A stretch of 49,302 bases of DNA from NCBI RefSeq assembly GCF_001908205.1, contig NZ_LGHL01000049.1, positions 1 through 49,302 on the forward strand. The letters run 5' to 3'. Below, piece by piece: positions 36,221-44,462 of this stretch. A program made the position numbers and the translations under genes. The notes below the pieces were generated by a model. That model did no database searches and had not been told where the DNA came from. It worked only from the letters and a program-made list of their open reading frames with translations. The stretch is from Bradyrhizobium sp. NAS80.1 (GTDB lineage Bacteria > Pseudomonadota > Alphaproteobacteria > Rhizobiales > Xanthobacteraceae). The first letter of the stretch is position 1. The number at the start of each line of letters is the position of its first letter.

Positions 36221-36246
36221 GCGGCGGCGTAACGCCGCCGCGTTTC
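36221..36246 (+). terminator. Intrinsic terminator after uvrD
   Basis: GCGGCGGCG (36221-36229), a TAA loop, and CGCCGCCGC (36233-36241), followed by GTTTCTT. It lies 14 bases after the helicase stop and fits a Rho-independent terminator. Confidence 0.75.
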
Positions 36247-36267
36247 TTCCCTGCACGCCCCTTGACC

Positions 36268-36714
36268 ATGGCGAACTTCCCCGTATCAGATGCATCCATG
36301 GTCCGGGGCTCCGTCACACTGATCGTACTTGCATTGGGGATGCCGTCGTTTGCGACGGCGGAGACCATGAGCTTTGGCGATTCGATCGGGCTGCTGGCCA
36401 AGAGCTGCGGTGCGGAAATCGTCGCCAATTGCCGCGGCGTCAATCCGGACTCGACCCGGCTGAAGGAGTGCCTGTCGCGCAACCGCGACGTACTGTCCCA
36501 GCAATGCCAGAGCGACTATCTCGGCGCCTTCGACGCCATCCAGAAGCGCATTGCCGCGCGCGTCACGGTGGCGAACGCCTGCCAGCGCGAGATCGTCAAG
36601 GTCTGCGGCGGCTCGACCAAGGAGACCAGCAAGTCGATCCCCTGCCTGGTGTCGACGCCCAAGGGCATCAGCAATAACTGCCTGAAGGCCATCGACGACG
36701 CGGGGTATCGCTGA
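36268..36714 (+). CDS. Exported cysteine-rich-repeat protein
   Basis: A 148-aa exported protein. A signal peptide (GSVTLIVLALGMPSFATAET) is followed by six to eight Cys in pairs spaced as in GLG1-type cysteine-rich repeats (KSCGAEIVANCRGVNPDSTR, KECLSRN, QQCQSDY, then NACQREIVKVCGG). These form disulfides in the periplasm or on the outer side. Function unknown. It overlaps the OmpA-family gene by one base (TGATG), so the two are translationally coupled. Starts at 36268 and 36298 are both possible, neither with a clear ribosome-binding site. Confidence 0.8.
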   Translation: MANFPVSDASMVRGSVTLIVLALGMPSFATAETMSFGDSIGLLAKSCGAEIVANCRGVNPDSTRLKECLSRNRDVLSQQCQSDYLGAFDAIQKRIAARVTVANACQREIVKVCGGSTKETSKSIPCLVSTPKGISNNCLKAIDDAGYR

Positions 36715-37382
36715 TGCGCGCGAACAGGCTCTCCACCGCCGGAATCTGCATCGCGCTCGGCCTCACCCTGCTTTCAGGCGCGACAGGCGCGCAGACGGCG
36801 CCGACCCGTGACGACATCATCGGCCAGCTGAACCATTTCGAAGAAGCCGCCGAGGTCGACCTTCCCGCGCTGAAGCAGCAGGTGATGGAGCGCGCCAGGG
36901 CCAGGATCAAGAACGATCCCGGTCCGGTGAACCGGCCGCTGATCGCGCCCGATCTCGCCAAGCTGCCCGCCTTCAACGCGCAGATCCAGTTCGACGCCGA
37001 CACGCCGATCATCCAGCCGGCCTCCTACCAGACCGTCGGCCGTATCGCGGACGCGCTGGTTCATTCCTCGCTGCTGCCCTACACGTTCCTGATCGTCGGC
37101 CATGTCGAATCCAATTCGAAGACGCGCGAGGCCAATGCCATCCTGAGCCAGCGCCGCGCCGACGCGATTCGTGACGTCCTGGTGAACACGTTCAAGATCT
37201 CGACCAAGCGGCTGCACCCGATCGGCCTCGGTGAAGAGCAGTTTCTCGACCGCGCCAAGCCGACCTCCGCCGTCAACGGCCAGCTGCAAATCCTGACCTT
37301 TGCCAAGCTGCCGGAGGAAGCGCCCGCGCGTCCGGCAGCGGCGCCTGCGCCTGCGGCGAAAAAGCCCGCCAGGAAGCATTGA
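36714..37382 (+). CDS. OmpA-family protein
   Basis: A 222-aa exported protein. The signal peptide is LSTAGICIALGLTLLSGATGA. Residues about 95-195 hold an OmpA/MotB-like peptidoglycan-binding fold: FNAQIQFDADTPIIQPASYQ, then VGHVESNSKTREANAILSQR with RRADAIRDVL, where the Asp/Arg contacts of DAP normally sit. The C-terminal tail is Ala/Pro/Lys-rich and cationic. It is coupled by one base to the Cys-rich gene upstream and probably works with it at the cell envelope (inference). Confidence 0.85.
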   Translation: MRANRLSTAGICIALGLTLLSGATGAQTAPTRDDIIGQLNHFEEAAEVDLPALKQQVMERARARIKNDPGPVNRPLIAPDLAKLPAFNAQIQFDADTPIIQPASYQTVGRIADALVHSSLLPYTFLIVGHVESNSKTREANAILSQRRADAIRDVLVNTFKISTKRLHPIGLGEEQFLDRAKPTSAVNGQLQILTFAKLPEEAPARPAAAPAPAAKKPARKH

Positions 37383-37555
37383 GCGAGGGCGTATCAGCGC
37401 CTGACGGAACCCCTTGAAGTCGTGACCGTTTTGCGTCCTGTCTTGGACGCGGCAGCCATGCCCTGCGCGACACGCGCGCCGGTTTGTGCACTGCCCAATC
37501 CGGTGCTATAGCCTGATCTCGTCCTTTCCCCGACCCCATGCTGCATGAGACTGAG

Positions 37556-38074
37556 ATGGCTGGTTATTTTCAACGCCAACTGGCCGACTACGTCGAGTAT
37601 CATCGCGATCCCTGGAATTGCGCGATGCACGTCGTCGGCATCCTCCTGCTCTTCACCGGCGCCGTGCTGCCGCTGACACTCGTGCATTTTCCTGTATTCG
37701 GGATCGAGGTGAGCCTGGCGGTGATTCTGGCCCTGCCGGTGCTGGTCTACTGGCTGATGCTGGACGCCGGGATCGGGCTCGGCATCCTCGCCGCGATGAT
37801 CGTGCTGCTTTGGGTCGCAACCGCAATCGGCAATCAGGTCTCGATCGCCATGATGTGGACGATTTTTGCCCTGCTGATCGGGTTTGGCGTCACGGCACAG
37901 GTCGTCGGCCACAAGGTTTTTGAGGAACGGCAGCCGTCGATGGTCGACCACCCCACCCATTTTCTGCTTGGTCCTATGTTTGTCATGGCAAAATTGTTCA
38001 TCGCATTGGGCTTCCGTCGCGACCTTGCCGCGATTCTGTCGCCTCTTCCGACCAATTCCCTTTCAACCCGATAA
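37556..38074 (+). CDS. Mpo1-like (DUF962) membrane protein
   Basis: A 172-aa membrane protein with the DUF962/Mpo1 features: an early YHRDPWNCAMHVVG block, four hydrophobic segments, and a late GHKVFEERQPSMVDHPTH block supplying conserved His. Yeast Mpo1 is a Fe2+-dependent dioxygenase removing a carbon from 2-hydroxy fatty acids (established), so a fatty-acid alpha-oxidation role is a reasonable inference. Start at 37556 is chosen over 37538 since relatives begin MAGYF. It is followed 30 bases later by a sugar or steroid-type epimerase/dehydratase gene, suggesting one operon. Confidence 0.82.
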   Translation: MAGYFQRQLADYVEYHRDPWNCAMHVVGILLLFTGAVLPLTLVHFPVFGIEVSLAVILALPVLVYWLMLDAGIGLGILAAMIVLLWVATAIGNQVSIAMMWTIFALLIGFGVTAQVVGHKVFEERQPSMVDHPTHFLLGPMFVMAKLFIALGFRRDLAAILSPLPTNSLSTR

Positions 38075-38104
38075 CTTCCAGACGCGGAACAGCAAACTTT
38101 CTTC

Positions 38105-39136
38105 ATGGCTCTCGTACTGGTTACCGGTGGCAGTGGTTTCATCGGACATCACCTCGTAGAAGCGCTCCGCGCCCGCGGGCAGCGGGTACGCGTTCTGGAT
38201 GTCCGTGCGCCGGCCGCGGCGAACGCGGACATTGAACATGTCCACGGCTCGGTGCTGGACGGCGCTGCGGTCGATGCGGCGATCGCGGGTGTCGATCAGG
38301 TCTATCACCTCGCCGGACTGCCCGGCATGTGGGTTGCCAACAAGCAGGACTTCCATGATGTCAACTGCCGCGGCACCGAGATCGTGCTCTCGGCGGCGAT
38401 GAAGCGCGGCGTGTCGCGCTTTCTGCACTGCTCGACGGAATCGATCCTGTTCCCCTATTCCGACCTGGCCGGCGTTGCCGCCGAAGAGGCGCTGCAGCCG
38501 GCCGACGCGATGCCCGGCGCCTATACGCGGTCGAAGTCGCTCGCCGAGCATCACGCGGCGAAGGCCGCGGCCAGTGGCTTTCCGCTCGTGATCGGCACGC
38601 CGACCATGCCGATCGGTGCCGCCGACCACAATCTGACGCCACCGACCGCGATGCTCTGGTACTTCCTGCAGAAGAAGGTGCAGCCGCATCTCAACTTCCT
38701 GGTCAATCTCGTCGATGTTCGCGACGTCGCCATGGGCCTCGTGCTGACCATGGAGCGCGGTCGCATCGGCCAGCGCTACATCCTCGGCGGCGACTGTGTC
38801 CCGCTCGGCCACATCCTGCGGATGATGTCGGCGATGAGCGGCCGCCGGCAGTTTCCGGTCGTTGTGCCCGGCAAGATCGCCGAGCTCTCCGCGATCATGC
38901 TCGAACATATCTCCGATCGCATCACGCGCCGCCCGCCCAACGGCACCGCCGAGGGCGTACGCATTGCGCTGGCCGCAAGCGACCTCTCGATCGGTAAGGC
39001 ACGCACCGAGCTCGGCTATTCGCCGCGCCCGATCGAGCCGGTCTTGCGCGAAACCATTACCCATCTTCTCACCCGCGGAGGCCAGCAGGCCTCCGGCGCC
39101 CTCGAACATCACGCGCTCTCCTCGCGCGCGAGCTGA
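38105..39136 (+). CDS. NAD-dependent epimerase/dehydratase (SDR extended)
   Basis: A 343-aa extended short-chain dehydrogenase. VTGGSGFIGHHLVEAL is the GxxGxxG dinucleotide loop; YTRSKSLAEHHAAKAA contains the catalytic Tyr and Lys (YxxxK) near residue 140. The general sequence resembles 3-beta-hydroxysteroid dehydrogenase/hopanoid-associated HpnA-like and dihydroflavonol-reductase-like members. The substrate cannot be chosen, but a lipid or hopanoid modifier fits the neighbours on either side (Mpo1-like and ICMT-like). It starts 30 bases after the former and ends 31 bases before the latter. Confidence 0.87.
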   Translation: MALVLVTGGSGFIGHHLVEALRARGQRVRVLDVRAPAAANADIEHVHGSVLDGAAVDAAIAGVDQVYHLAGLPGMWVANKQDFHDVNCRGTEIVLSAAMKRGVSRFLHCSTESILFPYSDLAGVAAEEALQPADAMPGAYTRSKSLAEHHAAKAAASGFPLVIGTPTMPIGAADHNLTPPTAMLWYFLQKKVQPHLNFLVNLVDVRDVAMGLVLTMERGRIGQRYILGGDCVPLGHILRMMSAMSGRRQFPVVVPGKIAELSAIMLEHISDRITRRPPNGTAEGVRIALAASDLSIGKARTELGYSPRPIEPVLRETITHLLTRGGQQASGALEHHALSSRAS

Positions 39137-39167
39137 GTTCTCCGCCCAACGCAAAGAACCTTTCCGC

Positions 39168-39794
39168 ATGTCCTTCGATTTCAGCAAGCTTCTCTCTGTC
39201 GCCTGGGGTGGCTGGACCACGACCTGGCCGACGCAACTGCTCGCCCTGATCTGGCTCGCCTGGCTTGCAAGCTGGGTCGGCGCCTCGTTCTGGCAGGGCC
39301 GCACCCAGAAGCAGGTGTTGACGCTGGAGTCCGGCCGCTATCGCATCCCGATCCTCGTCGGCGGCATCCTGTTCACGCCCTGGACCGCGGAAGTGCTCGG
39401 CGAGAAGCCGCTTTGGGTGTTCAGCAATGCCGGCGTCTACATCGTGGCGCTGATCGTGCTCGCCGGCATCTCGTTCACCTGGTGGGGACGGCTGCATCTC
39501 GGAAAATTCTGGTCGAACACCATCACCCACAAAGAAGACCACCGCGTCATCGACACCGGCCCGTATGGCATCGTGCGTCATCCGATCTACACCGGCCTGA
39601 TCGCCGGCATGCTGGCGACCGGCATTGCGGTCGGCACGGTGACCGCGATCCTCGGCGCGATCCTGATCTCGCTCGGCATGTGGCAGAAGGGCCGGATGGA
39701 AGAGGTGTTCCTCTCCAAGGAGCTCGGCGAAGACGCTTACGGTGCCTATTGCCGCCGTGTGCCGATGATCATCCCGTTCCTGTCGCCACGCTGA
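39168..39794 (+). CDS. Isoprenylcysteine carboxylmethyltransferase-like membrane methyltransferase
   Basis: A 208-aa membrane protein with about five segments. The conserved SAM-region motifs are in the C-terminal half: VIDTGPYGIVRHPIYTGL, then EEVFLSKELGEDAYGAYCRR. The family methylates small hydrophobic or thiol acceptors; bacterial substrates are mostly not known. Its start at 39168 is 31 bases past the epimerase stop, with GTG/RBS weak. Probable operon with Mpo1-like and epimerase genes; lipid methylation is a possible theme. Confidence 0.85.
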   Translation: MSFDFSKLLSVAWGGWTTTWPTQLLALIWLAWLASWVGASFWQGRTQKQVLTLESGRYRIPILVGGILFTPWTAEVLGEKPLWVFSNAGVYIVALIVLAGISFTWWGRLHLGKFWSNTITHKEDHRVIDTGPYGIVRHPIYTGLIAGMLATGIAVGTVTAILGAILISLGMWQKGRMEEVFLSKELGEDAYGAYCRRVPMIIPFLSPR

Positions 39795-39851
39795 AGCGTC
39801 CCGAAGGCGCGGTCGCTGCCTTCCGCTTTCTCTGCACAACCTTACTGCTAG

Positions 39852-39945
39852 TCCCGTCATCCCCGCGCAGCCATTGTCGCTGGAGGTGCGAGGCCGGCGA
39901 TGCGAATGCATCGTCGGTCGAGCCTCGAAGGATGCAAGCTGGGGC
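39852..39945. repeat. Degraded intergenic repeat
   Basis: Contains GAGGCCGGCGATGCGAATGC, ATCGTCGG and GCCTCGAAGGATG, related in motif order to the repeat at 33050-33178 (shared CTCGAAGGATG and GCGATGCGAA-GCATCGTC). The full 39795-40121 gap holds no gene that I can support, only this element and presumably the cyclase promoter. Confidence 0.45.
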
Positions 39946-40121
39946 TTATAGGAGGCGGGGCGCACTTGGTGGTACCGATCCTGGGAGGGAAAATTCTTCC
40001 GAAAAGCGTCCTTTGCATCGATAAAGGCACACTATTTTTTTTGACCCCTTGCCTACCTGTCGGCATGATAGCCGTGCATTTGGCACGTCTCTGATCCGCC
40101 ATGTGGGTTGGAATTTATGCC

Positions 40122-41906
40122 ATGGAGCAGGATCGGCCCGTTCGGCTTGAGCGTAGGTTAGCGGCGATCATGGCCGCTGACGTTGCGGGCTATTCGCGGC
40201 TAATGCACCATGATGAAGAGGCCACGCACGCCAAGCTGATAACGCTGCTTGCGGACGCCGTCACGCCTGCGATCTCCGAACACGGCGGCCGTATCGTCAA
40301 GAATACCGGCGACGGGTTCATGGCAGAGTTTCCAAGTGCAGTTGAGGCGGTTCGGGCCGCGGCACAATTTCAGAATCGCATCAAAGAACTTACAGCCGCC
40401 GATGAGGAAGTCAGACGGATCGCTTTTCGTGTCGGCATCAATGTCGGCGACGTGATTGTCGAGCCGCATGACATCTTTGGCGACGGCGTAAACATTGCGG
40501 CACGGCTTGAGAGCATCGCAGAGCCCGGCGGCATCTGCATCTCGTCTTCCGCCTACGATCATGTCCGGGGGAAGGTCGGGGTTGAATTCGCCGATCTGGG
40601 CGTCCAAGACCTCAAAAACATCGCGCTTCCGGTCCGGGCCTATGCGGTGGTCCGGGATGGGCCTAGCTCGGCGACAGGGGCGCAGCGCGCGAAGCTCGAC
40701 CATCCGTCTCCCCCTCGTCTTTCTATCGTCGTGCTGCCATTCGCCAATCTCAGCGGTGATCCCGAGCAAGACTATTTCGTCGATGGCGTGACCGACAGTT
40801 TGACCACTGACTTGTCGCGGATCAGCAGTTCGTTCGTGATCGGCCGCCATACGGCATTCACCTACAAGGGTAAAGCGGTTGACCTCAAGAAGGTCGGGCG
40901 AGAGTTGAACGTCCGCTACGTGCTCGAAGGCTCTGTGCAGCGGAGCGGCAAGCGGCTCCGGGTCAACGTACAGCTGATCGATGCCGAAACCGACAATCAC
41001 CTTTGGGCCGAGCGGTTCGACAAGCCGGTCGCTGATCTCTTTGACGTGCAGGACGAAATCGTGGCGCGACTGGCGAACGCGCTGAATGCCGAAATGATTG
41101 CAGCTGAGGCGCGGCGAGCAGAACGCTCTGCAAATCCGGACGCGATGGACTTGAACTTTCAAGGTTATGCCTGGTCATACAGGGGCGTGGAGCACATGAG
41201 CGAGGCGCGTAGCTTTTTCGAACGCGCCTTGGCAATCGATCACGGAAGCGTCGGAGCATTGGTCGGCTTGGCAATCGTCGATCTAACAATCGGAGCTTCC
41301 CTGCTGGCTGATAACCGAGCCGCGTACCTTTCGGCAGCCGAAGCAAATGCGATCAAAGCCCTGTCATTGGCCCCGGACCACCCATCGGCCCACAGGATCT
41401 TGGGAGGGGTTTACATTTTTACGAACCGCGCCGCCCAAGGGATCGCCGAATGTGAGCGGGCATTAGAGCTTGATCGCAATTTGGTCGGTGCTCATAGCGC
41501 CATCGGTATCGCAAAGTTTTTCATGGGGCGCGCTGCTGAGACAGAAGGCCATATAGTCGAGGCTCTCCGTCTCTCCCCTCGCGATATCTTTGCCCACCGC
41601 TGGATGCATATTGCAGGCATGGCCAAGATACAGATCGGCGCAGATAAGGAAGCCGTCGCTTGGCTACGACGAAGCATTGAGGCCAATCGCAACTTTCCTG
41701 CCGCCCATTTTTGGCTCGCCGCAGCCTTGGGCTTGCTTGGCACATTTGATGAAGCGCGAAGCGCCGCAAAGGTGGGACTTGCGCTCGAACCAAGCTTTAC
41801 CATCAGCCGCTTGCTTGTGAGCCAAGCGAGCGACAATACGAAATATCTCGCCGGACGAGAGCGGGTCTGTGAGGGCATGCGCCTAGCCGGGGTGCCAGAG
41901 GAGTGA
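40122..41906 (+). CDS. Class III adenylate cyclase with TolB-like and TPR domains
   Basis: A 594-aa soluble signalling protein. Residues about 10-180 are a class III nucleotidyl cyclase: MAADVAGYSRLMHHDEE with the first metal Asp, and FGDGVNIAARLESIAEPGGI with the transition-state Asn-Arg. About 205-325 is the FlgO/TolB-like domain (VVLPFANLSGDPEQDYFVDG), and from about 340 TPR repeats (GAHSAIGIAKFFMGRAAETEG). This architecture is abundant in Bradyrhizobium and Mesorhizobium. Purine specificity is likely for ATP. Starts at 40101 or 40122; no transmembrane segment is seen. Confidence 0.9.
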   Translation: MEQDRPVRLERRLAAIMAADVAGYSRLMHHDEEATHAKLITLLADAVTPAISEHGGRIVKNTGDGFMAEFPSAVEAVRAAAQFQNRIKELTAADEEVRRIAFRVGINVGDVIVEPHDIFGDGVNIAARLESIAEPGGICISSSAYDHVRGKVGVEFADLGVQDLKNIALPVRAYAVVRDGPSSATGAQRAKLDHPSPPRLSIVVLPFANLSGDPEQDYFVDGVTDSLTTDLSRISSSFVIGRHTAFTYKGKAVDLKKVGRELNVRYVLEGSVQRSGKRLRVNVQLIDAETDNHLWAERFDKPVADLFDVQDEIVARLANALNAEMIAAEARRAERSANPDAMDLNFQGYAWSYRGVEHMSEARSFFERALAIDHGSVGALVGLAIVDLTIGASLLADNRAAYLSAAEANAIKALSLAPDHPSAHRILGGVYIFTNRAAQGIAECERALELDRNLVGAHSAIGIAKFFMGRAAETEGHIVEALRLSPRDIFAHRWMHIAGMAKIQIGADKEAVAWLRRSIEANRNFPAAHFWLAAALGLLGTFDEARSAAKVGLALEPSFTISRLLVSQASDNTKYLAGRERVCEGMRLAGVPEE

Positions 41907-41939
41907 TGTCCGTAAACTGACGCTGCGGAGAAGCCTATT

Positions 41940-42180
41940 ATGCAGGTGTCAAAGGTCGCCGCGTTGGCGCTGATTGCTAGCAGTCCGAGCCTACTGTCTG
42001 TATCTCGGGCGGGGGGCCGTCTCTGAATGCTCAATCTCAGGGACACTAGCGGATCGGGGCGAGAACTCGACGGCCGGCATTGACCTCACGTCCGGAGGAA
42101 GTTGCCAATTTCCAATCAAGATGCGCGGCACGGTGAGTGGCTCGGACATCTCTCAAAAGCCGTCACACGGCAAGCAGCGA
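41940..42180 (+). pseudogene. Broken exported protein with Ig-like/cadherin-like region
   Basis: An ATG at 41940 opens a 28-codon frame that looks like a signal peptide (VSKVAALALIASSPSLLS) and ends at a TGA near 42025. In another frame, just after, GSCQFPIKMRGTVSGSDISQ, then KPSHGK, matches the start of Ig-like/cadherin-type secreted proteins of rhizobia, then the frame is lost. A frameshift between the signal peptide and the domain and loss of the remainder fit a pseudogene. Limits approximate. Confidence 0.45.
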
Positions 42181-42708
42181 TTGCATCGATTGCATGGTGA
42201 ACGCGTAAGCGCAGCCGCCCGATGTCTCGCGCCAATGGCAACACAATGAGAGGGACCATCGGAGCGACCGACGGTCCCAAAGCCTCAAAGGTTCTTCGTT
42301 GGCAAAGGCCTTGCCGTGTCTTGCCAAGTTTGGCTGCGAGCAGACTTGGCGGGCTGCTTGCAGGGTTGATGCTCGCTTTACGCTGGCCTTCTGGACCCTG
42401 GCCTCTTTGACGCTGGCCTTACGGACACTGGTCCCGTCGGACACTGGTTGCCATCGGCTCTGGTCACGTCGGCGCTCGTCGCTCTCGGCTCTGGATGGTG
42501 CGAGAAACCGGCTCGATCAACCAACGCCAATTGAACTGCCGACGCAACGAATAGTCTAGGTGTTGTTGTCTGTTCCTCTCGAAGAAATTTGGGTTAGCGA
42601 GGCTGCCAATTCCCGCATCGTTGGATGTATTTTCTAATGACAACCGGCATCCCGCCGACCAAATCGCGAACGGCGCACCTCCTCGCGCTGGAGTAGTCAA
42701 CGCGAGTT
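42181..42708. other. Degraded region with short imperfect repeats
   Basis: No gene can be supported. At about 42375-42460 the plus strand has imperfect repeats of the type GCTGGCCTT and GGACACTGG; on the minus strand these give Ser-Val-Lys/Arg-rich repeats (TSVRKASVKEARVQKASVK), as in a histone H1-like tail, but no complete frame with start exists. It may be the remains of a small basic DNA-binding protein. Confidence 0.35.
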
Positions 42709-42903
42709 CTACTTTTTCCGGGACCGCGCCCTTCTGGCGGGTTTTGTCACTGCAATGTCAGCCACGGCAGGGCTTGCGACTGACGCCGCGAGAATTTCGC
42801 ATTGAGCATGCATCCAATGGACTTCCGCCTTTCCGTCGGGTTGACCATCGGCAACCCAGAGGTGGTAGGCGCGCTCACGAATTGCCTCTTCCAGATTTGG
42901 CAT
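42709..42903 (-). CDS. DUF2934 small protein
   Basis: A 64-aa protein. Residues about 1-40 give the DUF2934 signature (LEEAIRERAYHLWVADGQPD then GKAEVHWMHAQCEI), and the tail is Arg/Lys-rich (ARRARSRKK). Function unknown; DUF2934 is common in alphaproteobacteria. The ATG at 42903 follows AGGAAAATCCC, an adequate ribosome-binding site; the frame upstream to 42942 adds nothing conserved. Located in a region of small, partly degraded genes. Confidence 0.85.
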   Translation of the reverse strand: MPNLEEAIRERAYHLWVADGQPDGKAEVHWMHAQCEILAASVASPAVADIAVTKPARRARSRKK

Positions 42904-43118
42904 GGGATTTTCCTTGCGAATGATCCGTCCGGCCCCGGCCAAAAGACTTGCTCTCGTAGGGTTAATGAAATCTTAACGGGGCAGCGGAAGCCAAGCGTCG
43001 CGCGGGTGCGGCCCAAGACCGGCATCAAGCTCATGCTTACAGAGAGACGACCGGGCCGTGCACGGGCCGCCTCTTCGGGGAGCGCGGGGCCCGATTGACA
43101 CCAGCACAGCGAAACTAG

Positions 43119-43325
43119 TCAGTCGATTGGCGCGAGCCCTTCGTTCCACCGCGCCGCAAGGTTCTTGATCTGCTCGAAATGCAGGATCGCCGGTTCACCC
43201 TCGCGGACGATTGTCGTCCGCTTGCGTTCCTTGGGTAGCAACGTCATCGCTCGCGATACTGCCGCGCGCAGTTTCATCGAGCCGTGATCTGTCAGGGTGA
43301 CGAGTTCTTCCGGGTCAAAGGCCAT
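43119..43325 (-). CDS. Conserved small hypothetical protein
   Basis: A 68-aa soluble protein, MAFDPEELVTLTDHG at the start, a basic middle (PKERKRTTIVREGEPAILHF), and LAARWNEGLAP at the end. I believe similar short proteins occur in Bradyrhizobium, but no function is known. The start at 43325 overlaps the weak 48-aa frame upstream by about 34 bases. No signal peptide or membrane segment. Together with DUF2934 it lies in an area of small genes on the same strand. Confidence 0.6.
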   Translation of the reverse strand: MAFDPEELVTLTDHGSMKLRAAVSRAMTLLPKERKRTTIVREGEPAILHFEQIKNLAARWNEGLAPID

Positions 43326-43438
43326 GGGTCCACGCCTACGCTACCGGCTGGCCCGCAAGCCAGCACAAGCGCCCCGAATGCCCAATTCTCCAGATAGCCC
43401 AACATGGTTAATAGTTCGTTATCGTTTGGCTCTGTCAT
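43292..43438 (-). CDS. Possible 48-aa protein, weak
   Basis: A 48-aa frame from ATG 43438 (TEPNDNELLTMLGYLENWAF), overlapping the next gene's start. It has no recognisable motif; the first half may form a helix. No clear ribosome-binding site. Listed as possible only. Confidence 0.25.
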   Translation of the reverse strand: MTEPNDNELLTMLGYLENWAFGALVLACGPAGSVGVDPWPLTRKNSSP

Positions 43439-43651
43439 TTTGAGTTGGCGCGCCCGGGCAACCAAGGCGTGCTGTCCCGTAAGTAAAAAGAGCCTTTCGG
43501 GCTGCACCGGCCCTATTTGGGTCGAACCCCACCCCGCCCGATTCAAATGCTGAAAGAGGTGGCTACCGCCGGGCTCACAGCAGGGTGAGTTGCCCGCTCC
43601 GCGCGCCTGCCTGCGCGGTAGTATCCAGTGAGCCATTGCAGTCGCAATCGA

Positions 43652-44146
43652 TCAGGCTACCGTTGCCAACCTGCCGTCGGCACGCGGGTTTGCGCAAAGC
43701 AGACGCTTGCGAATGGCCTCCTCAACGAGCGCGAGCGCTTCCTTGGCTTGTCGCGCCTCGGTTTCTGCAACTTCGGCGCGAAGCTCTACGGCCGTCAACT
43801 TATCTTTCTGAGCTTCAATGCAGCACTGGGCTTGCTCCAGCGCTCGGCAGGCATCTTGCAGCTTACGTTCGGTGGTGACGGTGAATTCATGCTGTGCCCG
43901 CTCGGCGGCCTCCGCTCGCGCTTCGGCCAGCCGCAATCTTTCCAACGCGCTCGTGCAAAGCGAATGGGCGCGGGCTTCGGTCTCGCGGGCGCGCTTCTCC
44001 ATATCGCGGAAGACATCGGCCGCTTGATGTACCAGATCGAGGGCCGTTGCCCCCTTGTCCGGTGCCGGTGAGGGAAAGCTCAGGACGCCCTCATCCCCTC
44101 CAACTGTCGCTCTGGAACCACGCTGCGCCATCCAGATCAAGCTCAT
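43652..44146 (-). CDS. Coiled-coil protein, hypothetical
   Basis: A protein of about 164 aa. From residue about 40 it is almost entirely heptad-repeat helix, with LRLAEARAEAAERAQHEFTV, then CRALEQAQCCIEAQKDKL, and KEALALVEEAIRKRL near the end. Three Cys lie in the coiled coil. No enzyme motif. Start is uncertain: ATGs at 44212, 44146 and 44131 are all possible and none has a clear ribosome-binding site. A structural or scaffolding function is the only inference. It stands alone on the minus strand, divergent from the sorbosone dehydrogenase. Confidence 0.6.
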   Translation of the reverse strand: MSLIWMAQRGSRATVGGDEGVLSFPSPAPDKGATALDLVHQAADVFRDMEKRARETEARAHSLCTSALERLRLAEARAEAAERAQHEFTVTTERKLQDACRALEQAQCCIEAQKDKLTAVELRAEVAETEARQAKEALALVEEAIRKRLLCANPRADGRLATVA

Positions 44147-44462
44147 CGCGAACACACCTACACGAGCAGTATCATGAATAGCTACGGTTAACGGATGGTT
44201 AAACCGCTGCATGCCTGGAGATGTCGCGACGGCGCGCGCTGGGCATTGGCACGCAAAATCAGTCAGCAATGTCCTTTGGGCACGCCTAGCGTAGGAGCAG
44301 AGGCTCGCGCCGGCGGCTGGACCGACACATCGACCGCTAATCTTCCTCTCCATGCAAATTTGGTCGGCTGCCATTCCACGGGAATAGGCGTCGGTCGAGT
44401 TCCGCAACGGTTGACCTTTTTACCGCTACCCAGTTGGATGCGCGCGCAACGAGGGGCTTCTC

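Noticed and set aside
38063..39304. 413-codon minus-strand frame
   Set aside because: Antisense to epimerase and ICMT-like genes.
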